Positions 21,301 to 34,019 of a DNA stretch of 44,827 nt are shown one piece after another. Location: assembly GCA_000934455.1 (NCBI GenBank), contig KN889318.1:48467-93293 (forward strand), given 5' to 3'. The notes under the pieces were generated by a model. The model saw only the letters and a list, made by a program, of their open reading frames with translations, had not been told where the DNA came from and made no database searches. A program made the translations under genes and the position numbers. Every line of letters starts with the position of its first letter. The first letter of the stretch is position 1. The stretch comes from Apostichopus parvimensis (taxonomy: Eukaryota > Echinodermata > Holothuroidea > Aspidochirotida > Stichopodidae).

Positions 21301-24300
21301 TGAGTACAGTATCTGCTACCATGAAAGAATAATGCATGACACGATTAGCAATATATAGTACATATTTAATGATTGAATATAAAAGTCTGACCACGTGTAA
21401 CTGTCGAACTTACATCCTCAATTGAAAATTGTGATGAAACAATGTAACAGAAAATAGCGTTGTAACGCTTTATAGTTTCTGTTCCAGTTTCGAAGCAAAT
21501 ACTACAATACCTCTCATTTTAAAGTATTCGTGCAATAAGCTATTTGTTCGACTCCTCGTGCTACTATAACAAGTTTCGATGTTCTTTTTTATTCACAGCT
21601 TTACAGCGATCTATTCATCGCTTGCAAAGGTACGATGTGTTACACTTATTTAAAACATTGACTGGCATCATGTTTGCTGATAATTGTATTGTCATGCTTT
21701 CTCTCTTCACTAACATAATATGACGCATACATGTGACAAAGGATATTCCTGTACTTCACTGACCATTGAATATTGATTAAACTGCTGTCCAGCTTACACT
21801 ATTTGTGGCAATAAAAAGAAATGTTGAATTTAGTGTGCATTTGTTTGAATTATGTATCATATCGTAACACGATACCATTAGGTGGAGTTTGATTTGGAGG
21901 TTTGGGTCCAAAAATGCACCACGAGACTTTGTAAATTTTCTAACACAATGTTTGAACTCGTTTCAAAATTCTTGCAAGCAAAAGAAAGAAGCGCATGAGA
22001 ATGCAGGAAAGTTGTTATCATCGTATAAATTCATAGAATTACTGACATCTGGTGAAATCATTACAAAAGGGAATTCAAAACATTGACATACAACCAGATG
22101 GAGATAATGCTTATTTAAATTTGCCATGGTATGCCTGAATATTGGATGTAATGATGTGTGCAGTCGTAACGTCAAAATCACAGTAGATTTAAATAAAATA
22201 TATGTGTGATGGCATTAACAGCCCTCAAACATTTATAAAAATATAACATTGTAGTACTTAACCTAGATCTGCAAGGTCAGGGGTTAATGGTTAAAATGAT
22301 TCTAAATTACTGTAAAAGCCGGCGGAGTCCAAACGTTATGTGCGTATTTACGGTATGTGTTAGTGTGTAGCTCTGACGAATACCGTGATTAGTTCAAAGG
22401 TCAGCGTTAATAAAACCCTATTCTTTTCACTATTATGAACATAACGATACAAAAACAATGACTGAAACTGGCACATACATATAGGAAAAACGTCATCCAT
22501 CGCCTTTATGGTATGGTTGAATGTAAAATGCAAAGATTGTGTGGCCAAAGGAAGACCACAGTTCAGGGTGTCTCCGAAGAATTAATGCACATTGACTTCA
22601 AACCACATGAGTGTCCGTCTCGGATCCTGTCGTGCAATTAGTTGTGTTTGATTATTAAAATTTCACATATATTCACTTAAACACTATTGATTTCGTTAAC
22701 AAGATTTTGTAGAGGTTTAGTACAGTTTCCATTTGCATCATGTCATATTTTATTCCGTGAGCTTTACGTGTGCTTTGAAATATGTCAGTTGGAGACAATA
22801 GGGTTAAGACGCATGAGGTGAGGAGGTGAAAATGTGTCGTTTGGGAGAGACAATTTTATATCCTGTCTGACCACACGAGTAACACTTTCCCTTGGCTAAA
22901 AAAGTAGCCGATTTCTTTATAGACCAAAAAATATGCATAACTATATCAAATTTACTTCCTCAGCCACATATCCATTTCGCAATTCCCAGACAGATACATT
23001 GAAGATGAGTGCAGTTTCTACGGTTCCTTCATGGGTAACTAGCGACGTTTTCCGACACATGCTATAAAGTATTCATAACAGTAACTGTGTTAGTAATCTA
23101 AATGGAATTTAACATTTTCCTCTATAGGCTGCTTCATTAAACCGATTATCTTCAGTAAGTTATATTAAATGTATCGAAATCTCTATTAACACGTACTGTT
23201 TTGGGGACATAGATCCGTCAAAATTTCCAAAACTTCACGTATTTTTAGGAACGTTGAACCACTATTGTACAGTTTTAGATTAACCGTGCTTTTGAATGTT
23301 CGGAATTTAAAATGTTAATGCAATGGGATCATCAGGCCTAGCTAGAAGAATGATTACTGTATTACAACACAGTGACTTATTTGTTATATGTAGCGTAGTC
23401 ATTAGGCCCTACTAGCGTCAGTAACTACACAAGATGGTACATCCAGATCGCGCTCTAATTCTTGGCAATGTTCACCAGGAAGATTGTGCCAACCTCACGA
23501 CTCATGTCGACGCCCCATATTTGGAACGAAAGGACTGGCTTACAAGCAATGTGATCTCATCGTCTGCCAACAATGAACAATTAGTGCAAACATGTGATTA
23601 TCAGACCGATACAGTCCTTTTGTCAAACTCTGTAACCACGTGCAATGTTTTGTAGCAATTTTACCATGAGGTGTGTAACAGTGAGTTTTCTTGTAAAATA
23701 AAAAAAACCCATATACCTCAAAACCCCATCCTCTTTAAATGGCATTCGCGGATTCTAAATTATGTAAAATACACCCTTCAAAGAAGCATGGTAGAAATCA
23801 ATACTAGCTGGAAGGCATATATTTCGAATGCTTGAATGTGACTTAATTTAAAGTTCTGTTAATGCTAACAGATAACAGGATTTGCCAGAAATACAGAACC
23901 AACATTTCACTCCTGCTCATGTTGATTGAATGACAGAAAACTAAGTATTTAATGTTCACTGCTTAGCCTTGTAATCCAGAAGAAGTGATACGAAGAAACA
24001 GGGTTGCCGGAAGAGTTCTGAACACATGTTTGATTTGGTATATGTTATATTATGTTACTAAGGTGACCGCTCCTTGTATCTTAGTGGTCAACTTCTTTCA
24101 CAAATAATTGTTGTGTCAGAAGTACTTAATATTGGTATGTGTTAGCAAATGGTGTATTGAAATAGAATGATGCGTTATAATTACATCTCTCTCTTTCTCT
24201 CCCTCGCTTCTATGTGCGATTTTCCGATATGTCAAGAAATAACACAACATAAAGAAAGTAACAACACAACACCAATGTTGGCTTCAGAGGAACTTTGCGT

Positions 24301-27300
24301 AGATTCAACTGTTGTGTATAATGTTATCAAACAATGCTCCATTTGATCTATTAACTAAATAACCGATGTGTTTTAACGTTATTCACTTAAACATGCAGGA
24401 ACACTTAGCACGGCGGCAGCTTGATATTCTTTTCATAAATAGCAAATTTAATTTGTGCTACAAAACGGATATAGGCTAATCTCTTTTCCGTTTCTACCCA
24501 GAATATGATGACGTTGAAAACCCATACGATGGAGTCAACTCTGGAATATACCCACGGCAAAATGTTTCTTTCATTGAAAAGATAGGTGATGAACATGGAA
24601 TCTGCCGGTGGACTGGAACAATAAAAGATGTTGAAGGGAAAAAACAAGAAACAATAATATCGTTTGTAGATGGTATCTATCACTGCCTTGCGCTTTAATT
24701 AAGCTGTATTGGAAAGATTGATAACACTGTCCCATGCTAACAATATACGGTTTAGAAAAAAACGCATTAGTTATGAATTCCCCTATTGCATAATCGCACG
24801 CCTCTATTATCTCAATACTAAGACAAACACGAACTGCACAATAAAAATATATAATCTGCTAACAATAGAGAAATTTCCATCACATAGTTACTGTGAGTAA
24901 TATTCATTTGTTCTAAACGTGAGTCGTTGTCCTCGAATTTGTTATCTATTTATATTTTCAGTTGCTTCTTCAACGGAACTGAAACATTTATGGCATCACT
25001 GTACCTATGTTAAGATCAACATGCCAGATCACGCGAACCTTTTAAAGACTCTCGGTTACTGCAAGAGTGAAGGTAGGAGAAGCTAGGAGATTCCAAAAAC
25101 TATCTCGAAAGAGAAAATAGCTCTGTCATAAAAGATAAGACCTGGAGTTCACTAAGAACCACATTGCATACTTTAGATTAATAATAGTGAACGAACTTTT
25201 CAACACAATAACATGAAAATAAAAACAGTTTCTGGTCTAAGAATGCATCTAATTGCTGGTTAAACCCTTTTTTCTTCAAATTTGTGAATTCACACCCGTC
25301 TGTAAGATTAGTTCCTTTTTGCTTCATAATACTGCTTTACGTAAGACCAGTTCAAACCGATCTCAAACACACGTGAGTATAATCTGAATTCCAACTGGGA
25401 ACTATTTCTGTAATCACCAATTCGTTATGGGAATCGTTGAAAGGATATTTCTACTTCATTGATGTTTCGTCATTTCATGTTAAATGTCCTATGGTTCACC
25501 AATACAGGTATGCTCTATCTGATACAAGAAAACGTAGGTATGACATCTTTAGAGGTACACCTACTATCAGATTATGCTAACTTTGGTGCTATAGTTGATG
25601 GAACAACCCTGGAAGATACTTTGAAGTACGGACTAGATATTGTGAACGGCATGTGGTTTCTTTCCCAACAAGGGGTAAGCGAGCTGTTTCAACAGTACAC
25701 ATGCACCAATTTGAAAACAATAATAAGTACTCTTGCTTCAAATGTTTAATTTATTCTGTAAAATTTGACTCAAACCCCTATTAACGATTGATAATTCATT
25801 AAAAACTATGTCGGTTCTAATTATATTTGATCGTATGAGAGCATTTTTTTTAGCATTCTGCACTTGGAAATGCATGTTTATTATCTGCTCTCCTACATGT
25901 GGTTTATAGTGAAATGAGATATTGTAAATCACCCTACATCAGAAATGTGAGTAAGTCGCGAATAGTGGGCATGTGCCATTTCCTGCTTGACAACATGTAG
26001 GAAATGGTCATTAAACCACACGATATGTAGAGAGTGATGAGATAATTTTAAGATAGTACTTAGGTGGTTATTGAGGGTCAAGATTAAAGTTAATTGAGGC
26101 CAAAGGTCAATTTTGGACTAAAATGTCAAGAGTCATGACGGAGATGAGATATGCAACTCCATGGATTGTCCTCTTCTTCGACTTTTACAGAGTAAGCGAA
26201 CTGGTTTAATTACCATTCCGGAGAAAATATATGTTATGTTATTTCAAATATGTGCATGATAAGTTGCACTTATAAGCAATGTTAACGAGGTAAAACGAAA
26301 CCTGATTGCATGTTTCTGTAAAATCATTTCTAATGTTTAACCTTAATCGTATTATTATTTTACAGTGTTGTCATCCGTTTTTGAGCATCAAATGGATTTT
26401 AGTCGATAACTATAGTAGATGCAAGTTGTACAACTTCTGCCCTGTAGAAGATGCACAGTCAGTACTGACAGTGTATATTACTGAGGTAAGACACGCATAG
26501 TACGAATTTACCAGTGTTATTAACAATATGTTCATTATATATATATATTNNNNNNNNNNNNNNNNNNNNNNNNNNNNNNNNNNNNNNNNNNNNNNNNNNT
26601 TTATTATCTGCTCTCCTACATGTGGTTTATAGTGAAATGAGATATTGTAAATCACCCTACATCAGAAATGTGATTAAGTGTTTGTCAGTGAGCAAATAAA
26701 GTGAGTCGCGAACTCCTTGACCCGAAGTCCTATCAAGTTCAATCTAAGTGGGCAGGTGCCATTTCCTGCTTGTCAACATGTAGGAAATGGTCATTTAACC
26801 ACACGATATGTAGAGAGTGACGAGATAATTTTAAAATAGTACTTATGTGGTTATTGAGGGTCGAGATCAAAGTTAATTGAGGCCAAAGGTCAATTTAGAC
26901 TAAAACGTCAAGAGTCATGAAGGAGATGAGGTATGCAACTCCATGGATTGCCCTCTTTTTCGACTTTTACAGAGTAAGCGAACTGGTTTAATTCACATTT
27001 GGGAGAAATAAATGTTATGTTATTTCAAATATGTGCATGATAAGTTGCACTTAACAAATGTTAACAATGTTAATAAGATAAAAAGAAACCTGATTGCATG
27101 CCTCTGTAAAATCATTTCTAATGTTTAACCTTAAACATATTATTATTTTACAGTGTTGTCATCCGTTTTTGAGCATCAAATGGATTTTAGTCGATAACTA
27201 TAGTAGATGCAAGTTGTACAACTTCTGCCCAATAGAAGATGCACAGTCAGTACTGACAGTGTATATTACTGAGGTAAGACACGCATAGTACGAATTTACC

Positions 27301-29062
27301 AGTGTTATTAACAATATGTTCATTATATATATATATTGTTTTACGTTAAACTGCATTACAGTACCGCAAACGTTCCACAAAGTAATCATTTATATGGATC
27401 TGTACACAATATGATCATGTTAAGTAAGAACTCTATGGTTACATTATTCCAATACTCTGTTTCTAAGTTTATAAAACTAGATATTTTTTCCTGGAGTACT
27501 TTAGAATGAATACAACAGTGATGTTCTACCGTGGACATTTTATTTTTTCTTTGAAATGTGACACAGTTGAACTGTCATCGTTATCTGTCATCAATATCTA
27601 AAGATGCAAATTTGATAAAAATGCATGTCTTGCAAGAATATAAGTTTCCTCTTTGTGCATATTACTTGCATCTTCACAATCCAATACAAAAGAGCGATGA
27701 ACGATAAAGTCAATCACGTTAAACATATAGGTTACACTGTAAAATGTTATTATGGTGTCTTTCTTACTTTTATTGCCACACTATTGCAACTGCAAGTTTC
27801 TACAGCAGAGAAATGTCCGGCAAAACATAAAGTAAATAATACTAAAAAAGAAGAAGCATTTGACAAATGAATTGACTTTGTTACATGTTAGTTTACATTA
27901 ATTAATATTTACAGGACGAAGAACGTTCATGGTTATTGCCTCCCGAAAGCAGGATATCTAGTGAATATACAACATCGAGTGACGTATGGGCGATTGGCAT
28001 TGCATTCTGGGAAATATTTCATGGAGGTACCGTTTCAGTTCCTTTCTCCAGTACAATCAACGTTTGTATCGTGTTAGGTCTTTATAAATATGAGTAAATG
28101 AGTAAATAGAAACTGTGCAATTACATAATCCTTTACATTTTAAATACATACACAGGCAACGTATGAACCTAATTTAAAAATAAAAACTTTTCATGAGAAC
28201 AATATAGCTCAAAATATCGTATTCATGCCTTAACTTATATTTTTCTTTCTTTAAATAGGTTGTGATACTGTCCAATCAATTGTTGTTCAGGATGAATTTG
28301 AAATGAATCGCCAACTTAGAAAGTCGCTCCATGAGTCTCATCTACCAGAAAGACTGTAAGCAAGATGAGACTATGTGATTTTTCAAGATTTTTATCACGT
28401 GCCCTTTCTTAACTTTAACTTTAATTTTAACTTTAACTTTAACTCCTTTCCTCAATTTTGTTTTCAGTTGTGAAGTCATGCAAATGTGTCTTGCACATCG
28501 AGCTGAGAATCGTCCATCGATTGAAGATGTTAAAGGCGTTATGGTAAACAATAAGACACATCTTGAAATTGTACCTTTCAGTAAATATGATGAATACTAC
28601 TAGGACTGAATTACTGAATTACTAGTAGGAAGCACTGTTTAACATTCACATTACAACCAAAAATCTCGTGAACTTAGAAAACTAATTAATGTTCACCATA
28701 GACATTGTGCAGTTTTGCGTATTGTTAGACTTTTTAGGGTAGGCAGAATTAAAAACAAAACATTCGATTCTTTTAATTTCCCAAAGAGGAGATGTCGAGA
28801 TAACAACAACAAATGTATTTTGTTCTCCAACATTAGAACTCGCTTAGAATATATTGCTTTAATTGACCCATAAATTAAATAAACCGCGTAAAAGAAAACA
28901 TATCATCACTTTTTCGTTTTATTCTGTGTTCACTTTCATATTCAGCTGGATACGGTGGAGCAAAATAAATGCAATCCTTTTGAACCTCACAGGCATGACC
29001 ATGAATGGCAAGAAAAGTATTGCGAACAAGATAACGACTATATGACTTCCGACCACGTGTGA
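18248..29062 (+). CDS. Gene B: Ig-receptor pseudokinase (2 Ig, TM, kinase-like domain)
   Basis: Fourteen coding exons: 18248-18311, 19089-19373, 20397-20693, 21183-21299, 21599-21629, 22964-23034, 24502-24672, 24962-25072, 25508-25674, 26366-26485 (near-copy at 27154-27273), 27915-28026, 28259-28355, 28468-28543, 28946-29062. They total 1836 nt, 611 aa, in frame throughout. Order: leader (1-21), Ig (22-116), Ig (116-215), TM (about 226-250), juxtamembrane with EYDDV and PYDGV, kinase-like domain (about 310-573), acidic tail. Beta-3 Lys is Ser (TIISFV), HRD is HPF, the catalytic-loop Asn is Trp, and DFG is NFC, so nucleotide and metal binding should be badly impaired. SSDVWAIG and RPS are intact. 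It is likely a type I surface receptor with a non-catalytic tail, and a close paralogue of gene C. An intron-retained alternative end stops at 28603. Confidence 0.82.
19089..19373 (+). CDS. Gene B exon 2: Ig-like domain 1 (V-set-like)
   Basis: 285 nt, phase 1-1. SISISCHMAG, tandem Trp in FWWFDDQ, and the F-strand VGTYKCSF. It has exactly the same length as gene C exon 2 and shares DIGVDN/GIGVDN with it. Confidence 0.85.
20397..20693 (+). CDS. Gene B exon 3: Ig-like domain 2 with extra N-terminal Cys pair
   Basis: 297 nt, phase 1-1, the same length as in gene C. LLCMRRKCPP gives a Cys-x4-Cys pair before the Ig core (FQCYSD, YEWKLN, ILCSLG). The pair is conserved in gene C and resembled in gene D exon 3, so it probably forms an extra disulphide. 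Confidence 0.8.
21183..21299 (+). CDS. Gene B exon 4: transmembrane helix
   Basis: 117 nt, phase 1-1. Hydrophobic segment ITFTSLGLICFILVLVITFV, then SLKCS. The following 31-nt exon (21599-21629) supplies the basic juxtamembrane residues LQRSIHRLQR. Confidence 0.85.
21599..23034 (+). CDS. Gene B exons 5-6: juxtamembrane region
   Basis: Exon 5 (21599-21629, 31 nt, phase 1-2) and exon 6 (22964-23034, 71 nt, phase 2-1). They align with gene C exons of 31 and 74 nt. Exon 6 ends in CSFYGSF, matching SSFYGSL in C, so this Tyr motif is conserved. The intron between them (about 1.3 kb) holds an unassigned open frame at 21889-22086. Confidence 0.75.
24502..28543 (+). CDS. Gene B exons 7-13: pseudokinase domain
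   Basis: Exon lengths 171, 111, 167, 120, 112, 97 and 76 nt. 24502-24672 starts EYDDVENPYDGVN and runs through the glycine-loop region (GDEHGICRWTG) to beta-3, where Ser replaces Lys. 24962-25072 is helix C and beta-4. 25508-25674 is the hinge and helix E. 26366-26485 has CCHPFLSIKWILV and KLYNFC. 27915-28026 has WLLPPES and SSDVWAIGIAFWE. 28259-28355 and 28468-28543 form the C-lobe, ending in ENRPS. Lengths of 111, 120, 112 and 97 equal those of gene A, showing common descent. Confidence 0.82.
25877..26549. repeat. Left copy of ~0.7-kb direct duplication abutting assembly gap 2
   Basis: Starts TTTATTATCTGCTCTCC at 25877 and ends in the TA repeat at the gap edge. It matches 26600-27337 apart from point changes and one ~60-bp indel (the extra sequence is in the right copy near 26670-26750). 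Confidence 0.85.
26550..26599. other. Assembly gap 2 (50 N)
   Basis: Exactly 50 N inside an intron of gene B, just after the catalytic-loop exon. Placeholder size. Confidence 0.99.
26600..27337. repeat. Right copy of ~0.7-kb direct duplication
   Basis: Begins at the first base after the gap with the same sequence as 25877 and ends at the same TA repeat as the left copy. Probably an unmerged haplotype overlap. Confidence 0.85.
27154..27273 (+). CDS. Second copy of gene B catalytic-loop exon
   Basis: 120 nt, nearly identical to 26366-26485 and with intact splice sites. One visible codon change gives PIEDA instead of PVEDA. It lies in the right-hand copy of the duplication around gap 2, so it is most likely an allelic copy of the same exon. 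Including both copies would put the loop twice in the protein. If the duplication were real, the exons could be mutually exclusive. Confidence 0.6.
28409..28445. repeat. Hexanucleotide repeat (AACTTT)n in gene B intron
   Basis: About six imperfect units of AACTTT, with one TTTT variant. It sits immediately upstream of the acceptor at 28466-28467 and contributes to its pyrimidine-rich context. Confidence 0.8.
28946..29062 (+). CDS. Gene B exon 14: C-terminal tail
   Basis: 117 nt in phase 0, after a good pyrimidine-tract acceptor (TTCAG, 28941-28945), ending in TGA at 29060-29062. The tail is His/acidic-rich (PHRHDHEWQEKY) and ends with NDYMTSDHV. The upstream donor is GTAAAC at 28544. Confidence 0.65.
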   Translation: MDTVEQNKCNPFEPHRHDHEWQEKYCEQDNDYMTSDHV

Positions 29063-32000
29063 ATTCCTTACTTTCTTAAATTGTCACATTTAAATATAAT
29101 TCCTGATTAATTCAGCTTAGATTAACTGAAGCTTGTATAATTTGACAACTCATACATTCACTGATCATGAGAGCCGATTGTTCATTGACGTTAAGTTATT
29201 GGCAGCATTTCAATAAATTGTGGCAAAAGAGTAACTTGTACCATTGGTTACCATTGTGTGGTAAAGTTGCATCTTGAGGCCAAATAAAGTTCAACATGTT
29301 ACACTACCTGAAAAAGAAGGGTATAAATATCCTTCTGAATCTTTGTGATGCAAGTTACTACCATCGATAAATGTTTGTCAAACAATAACTGTGTAATGCC
29401 ACTGTCATTGTAAAAAGAATGTTGTATATCTGGTATTTGGACTTTAACGTTAAAGTAATGCTTCAGTATCAAAACTTCTTCAATGGGTGTATCGCCAACA
29501 GATTGAAGGCAACATTGCCCCAGAACAAGCTTCTTATTGCAAAATGCTCTTTACGTCAAGTTTGGTGATCCAATATTAACATATAGTAACAAATATAGTA
29601 TTCGCAGAGGCGCCTTTGATAAAAAAGATATACATTTGGAGCATCTCGTGTTATGGGTGTGTCCGATGTCTCCAGTTAAGTGGTATTACAAAAGACCTGA
29701 ATTGATGCAAAGAGCATGTTACTAATGTTGATCATGTGTTCAATTAGAATGCTGTGAAGCTAGCATCTCAGCTGTGACAGTTTGGCAAGATTTGGAAATA
29801 ACATAATCAATATCAAGTGACAGTATAGCCTTAAAAGGTAACACGGTACAGAATATTCACTACAATATAACGTTTGAGCACGAACAATTAACATGACAAT
29901 GAAATGACTCACACGTTGTTCTCTGCAATATCTGGTTACAATTTTGGTCTGCTCTGTATCAGCATGGGTCGTATATCTGGTAAATGTATTTAAAGAATTT
30001 ATTTACACAAAGGTTGAAGTACAACGATATCCACATTATTGTTTACAGATGCTGATATGTACGTAGCAATAACTAATAAGCATTCGTTTAAAGGGATACT
30101 GCAGTTGAGAATCATGGGTCACCTCTAGAGAAAATGTATTCTCGGTGGTTAAACATCGTTTTCAGCAATTTTAAACGACTGAATTATTGGAATGTAACTA
30201 GGTAAAATACATCTACAATATTATTACAATGACAACTTGTCAAATTTCAGCTGAACCAGTTTGTCGAAATCATCATACTTGGTATGCTGTATAGAAAAAA
30301 CTTTTTCTCATCTTTAATGCAATCGCGAAAACGGCATGTAAGACTTGAATGCAAATTTCGGTTGCTTAGAATATGCTATAATTTCACATTGAAGTGATAC
30401 TTTGAGCTTTTACTGTTTGATCCTGTATCAAAAATACAGTATTGCTTCATTCAAACAACGGGGCCATCAGTGATAATGTGAAAACCATTCGCCCTTGATA
30501 AGTTTGTACAACAGCTTAAAGTTTAGAACACACATGTGATCAGTTTTTCATCTGACCTTTGTTTTGTGAAGAACTGGATTTTTTTTAATGCTAAAACATT
30601 TCATTTAAACAAGTATAATAGGGCGTGTCTTTGTATCCTGGTTAAAATGGTCGATAATATACGAAAATGAATTTTGTGAGCGTGTTATTCTGTAATATTC
30701 ACCATCTTCCAGAAATACGTTTTCCGAAATCACACTCGTACAGTGTAATCCGACTACAAATGTGTTTGGAACAATAAGTATCTGAAATTGCTATATTAAT
30801 CAATCATTTGAGTTTTAATTTAATTTATCATTTTCAATGTTATATATTTGAATCCTGTGCGTTTTGTATAATGCTACCAGTTTCATTGTTCGCTAAAAAG
30901 AAATATATTTGATAATTCTGTAAATGAATGCAGGAGTTTAATGTTATCTTTACTCTGTGTGATATTCGCTGATCGCAATAATCTGCCGGCTAAATAAGCA
31001 ATTCACGGGGTTGATCCAGAGGCTTTCATGTGTTTACATGTACCCAATATAACATAAATATATCAGAAAGAAAATATGTCGAATATGTAGTTGTACAACA
31101 CTCATACAATTTATGTACCTCTGTTCTTTTACTATATTGCAAGCGCCTTCGCGTTCTTGTAGACGTTCTTAAAGAATTTTCATGAAGAGGTAAAATCACC
31201 AACAACAATTATATTGTTTACGGTACTTCCTTTAATATTGATCACAATATAGTTATAATGATATTGTACAATATCTTTACATTGAACGTAGGCATCGTCG
31301 TTCTATTTTCTCGAAACACAGAATAAACCATAAATGATGTTTTTAGAGGCGTAAGAGGGTATTTCTGAGCGAGAAATAGGAGTTAGAGGTGGAGAGTGTG
31401 ATGGTAAACCATTTCTGACAAAGTGTACAGGGCCCTACGAGCCGGCAGAGCAAGATCCATGCAGCGAAACCCCTGAAGCTGCTACATTTCAGATAAATCA
31501 TGTGTTTCCCAATAGCAATTTTAAGAACATTGTACATTTTCGGAAGAGTGGAGTTCTCATTCGTTAAGAATGTATTATGTCACATTACTGAAGGTCTAAT
31601 AGGCGAAGCCTGTGAAGACTGCAACACTCTCAGATATTTCTTTTTCAAAATAAAGAGCAAATAATGACCTTTCCTTGGAATATGTCTCTTTCATACTTCT
31701 TGATTTTTTAGCAAATTATTGACAGAGGCTTAAATATACCACTTAATTCCCTTCCCTTACCTCCCTGATTATGGACTTCTGTTTGCATGAAGAAAAAATA
31801 TACTATTTTCCTCATTTTACAGATACAATAAGTTAATCCAACTTTGGAGTTGGTAATTTCACAAAACTATTACAATTTGGCTCGAACATTTTCGTGAGCT
31901 TCTGTTTCTTTTTAACTTTGTTACGTTGCTGTAGATATTCACAGGGCTTTGATAATTCTCATTTAAATCACATCTTTATTATTTTGCCTCATATGAGCCA

Positions 32001-34019
32001 ACACTTACATTAGTCCAACAGTTGTCTCATGCCTTCCCAGCTGTCGAACTGTTGAATGATTGGATAACTTAATTAACAGAAGCTTAAAGCTAGGCATAAC
32101 AAGTTAAGCGCATGCCTTTGTGCTACATCACTAACACGGCGAGAAGATGACGGAACTTTTAGTGAGACGCACGTCAATTTGACAAAAGCATGAAAGTCAA
32201 AATGTATTTCCTGAAACTAGCTGATTACAATTACAATGGTCATTGTTTTGGAAACTAATATATTGATATTTATTTTGAGTATTGACAAGAGTTTCTTTTA
32301 TGGCAGATGACGAGATGTTCAGCTTTAGCAGTTTTAGCAATCATTTCTACAAACTTCAATGTACGCATACTACCTCCTACGGCAATTGATGCAAAGTTCG
32401 CGATATTTGCTGTTTTCTACCACAAGTTGCAGTCTACAAGGACTACATGAAGTATCTTTCAAGCGATGAAATTATTTTTTAGAGCGTTCACGAACTAATA
32501 TCGTAACTTCAGTAAATCAGTAACTGGAAGAAATACTTCTCCCGGAAGGGTGGCAATTTTGCATGACATCTGTTGAATTCGATGAACATTGCTGTGCCTG
32601 ATATTTATATGCAGTAAAACTGAATGTGTGCAAACCAGTGTCTCTCTGCGGGTAAGACTACATCAAGTTTTAAGGCACGATACAAAAGATATTTGTTAGT
32701 TATACAAAATATGTATATAGTCTGTTTATTGTAAGGGTGGAACTCATATGATTCCTAAACAACACGCATTTCGTTATATAATTGTCGCGTTATGTATTGA
32801 ATGTCTAGAAAATCAAGTATTAGTTTGATAAGACAATGTATATGATACATCATTGTCGATACCAAGTATTTTTTGTATTTCATAAAAAAAGTAAACCCAA
32901 GGTGAGCTTTCGGATGAAAGAAGTTGCGGTTATATTGCACTCATTACCCTATCATTTCTGATGAAAATATATTACACTGGTCGGATTAATTATTGATGGG
33001 AAGCATTAGAAGGTTAATATGGAATGAATACGTTTTCACCGAGAATTAACAAAACATCTCCATTGACTGCAAGGGATGCCTGAGGGTAGGTGCTAATAAT
33101 TGAGATTGATAGCGTGTCCATGTATGTAGTCGTACGCTTATATTACCTTCACTTCTATTGACAAGGAATTATCAGTGCACTAGTGTGTTAAACGACATTA
33201 GAAGGGAATGGTTACTCATGTCTCAATGTGAAATACGTGTGTCGATTTTAAGAAGACTAAATGTGTTTCACTCGTGAGTCAACATATCTGGCAATCTCAC
33301 CTTCAGCAAACACACAATTCAGCACTGACCCTTCATTCGGAAACTGTTCAGGGACCTTCCATGTAAAAACGCAGCTCTGATTGGCTGGTGGAAATGGTGC
33401 GTATACTTGTTAACAGTAATTTCTTCTTCCTTTTTGCAAGTAGAAATGATAAAAAAATTACTATTAAATGTCAGGGTTTTCCATTTCTAACTGTTGTATC
33501 CAATGACGAACAATAATTTATACATATGGTAGTACATAATTAGTCAGATCTTTAGCTAAGGCAAACCCGGAAAAGCATCAGAATAGTACATTTCTTGTGT
33601 GAAAGCAGTGAAAGTTTCATGCAGGAAATCAAAACCATTGCACTTGATTTTGTCCTTGAACTCAAGTAGCTCAGGTAATATTTTAACGAAGTTTATGAAT
33701 CCCATAGAAGTTTTAATGTCGCAATAAAAATGTACTTGAGATGTTGGTTAATCTGTTTATTAACTTATTAAATATACATAGTTTCATTGACAGCCTCCCC
33801 CCTCGTGGAGGCTTAATACACATTTAATTTGACAGTTCTGTAGCATGGCACTCCACCTTGTGTTTTCAACGAGGCTTTGTTGTATGGCGTACAGTTAAAA
33901 TTGGTATGGAAATCAATTTACATGGATGTAAAGTCTTATAGAGTACTTATATAATACGATGAACTTTACATATCTTTAAATGTATACTATTTATCCCTTA
34001 TTTTGTTCAATCTTCTCAG
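29063..34019. other. Gene B 3'UTR and intergenic sequence
   Basis: About 5 kb with no gene recognised. The first part should be the 3'UTR of gene B. Short open frames (for example 29537-29725 plus and 31343-31537 minus) lack domains or splice support. The promoter and first exon of gene C should lie near the right end. Confidence 0.5.
29212..29217 (+). terminator. Candidate polyA signal for gene B
   Basis: AATAAA 150 nt after the stop. A second AATAAA lies at 29283-29288. Either could serve. Confidence 0.5.

Noticed and set aside
21889-22086. 65-aa open frame in a gene B intron
   Set aside because: No recognised domain and no homologue in the same intron of gene C. It is probably chance or an old insertion.
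23434-23655. 73-aa open frame in a gene B intron
   Set aside because: The composition looks protein-like, but there are no splice sites in phase with neighbouring exons and no match in the paralogues.
33792-33813. AGCCTCC/GGAGGCT hairpin upstream of gene C
   Set aside because: A 7-bp stem is easily found by chance, and it does not match the histone 3' stem-loop or another known element.
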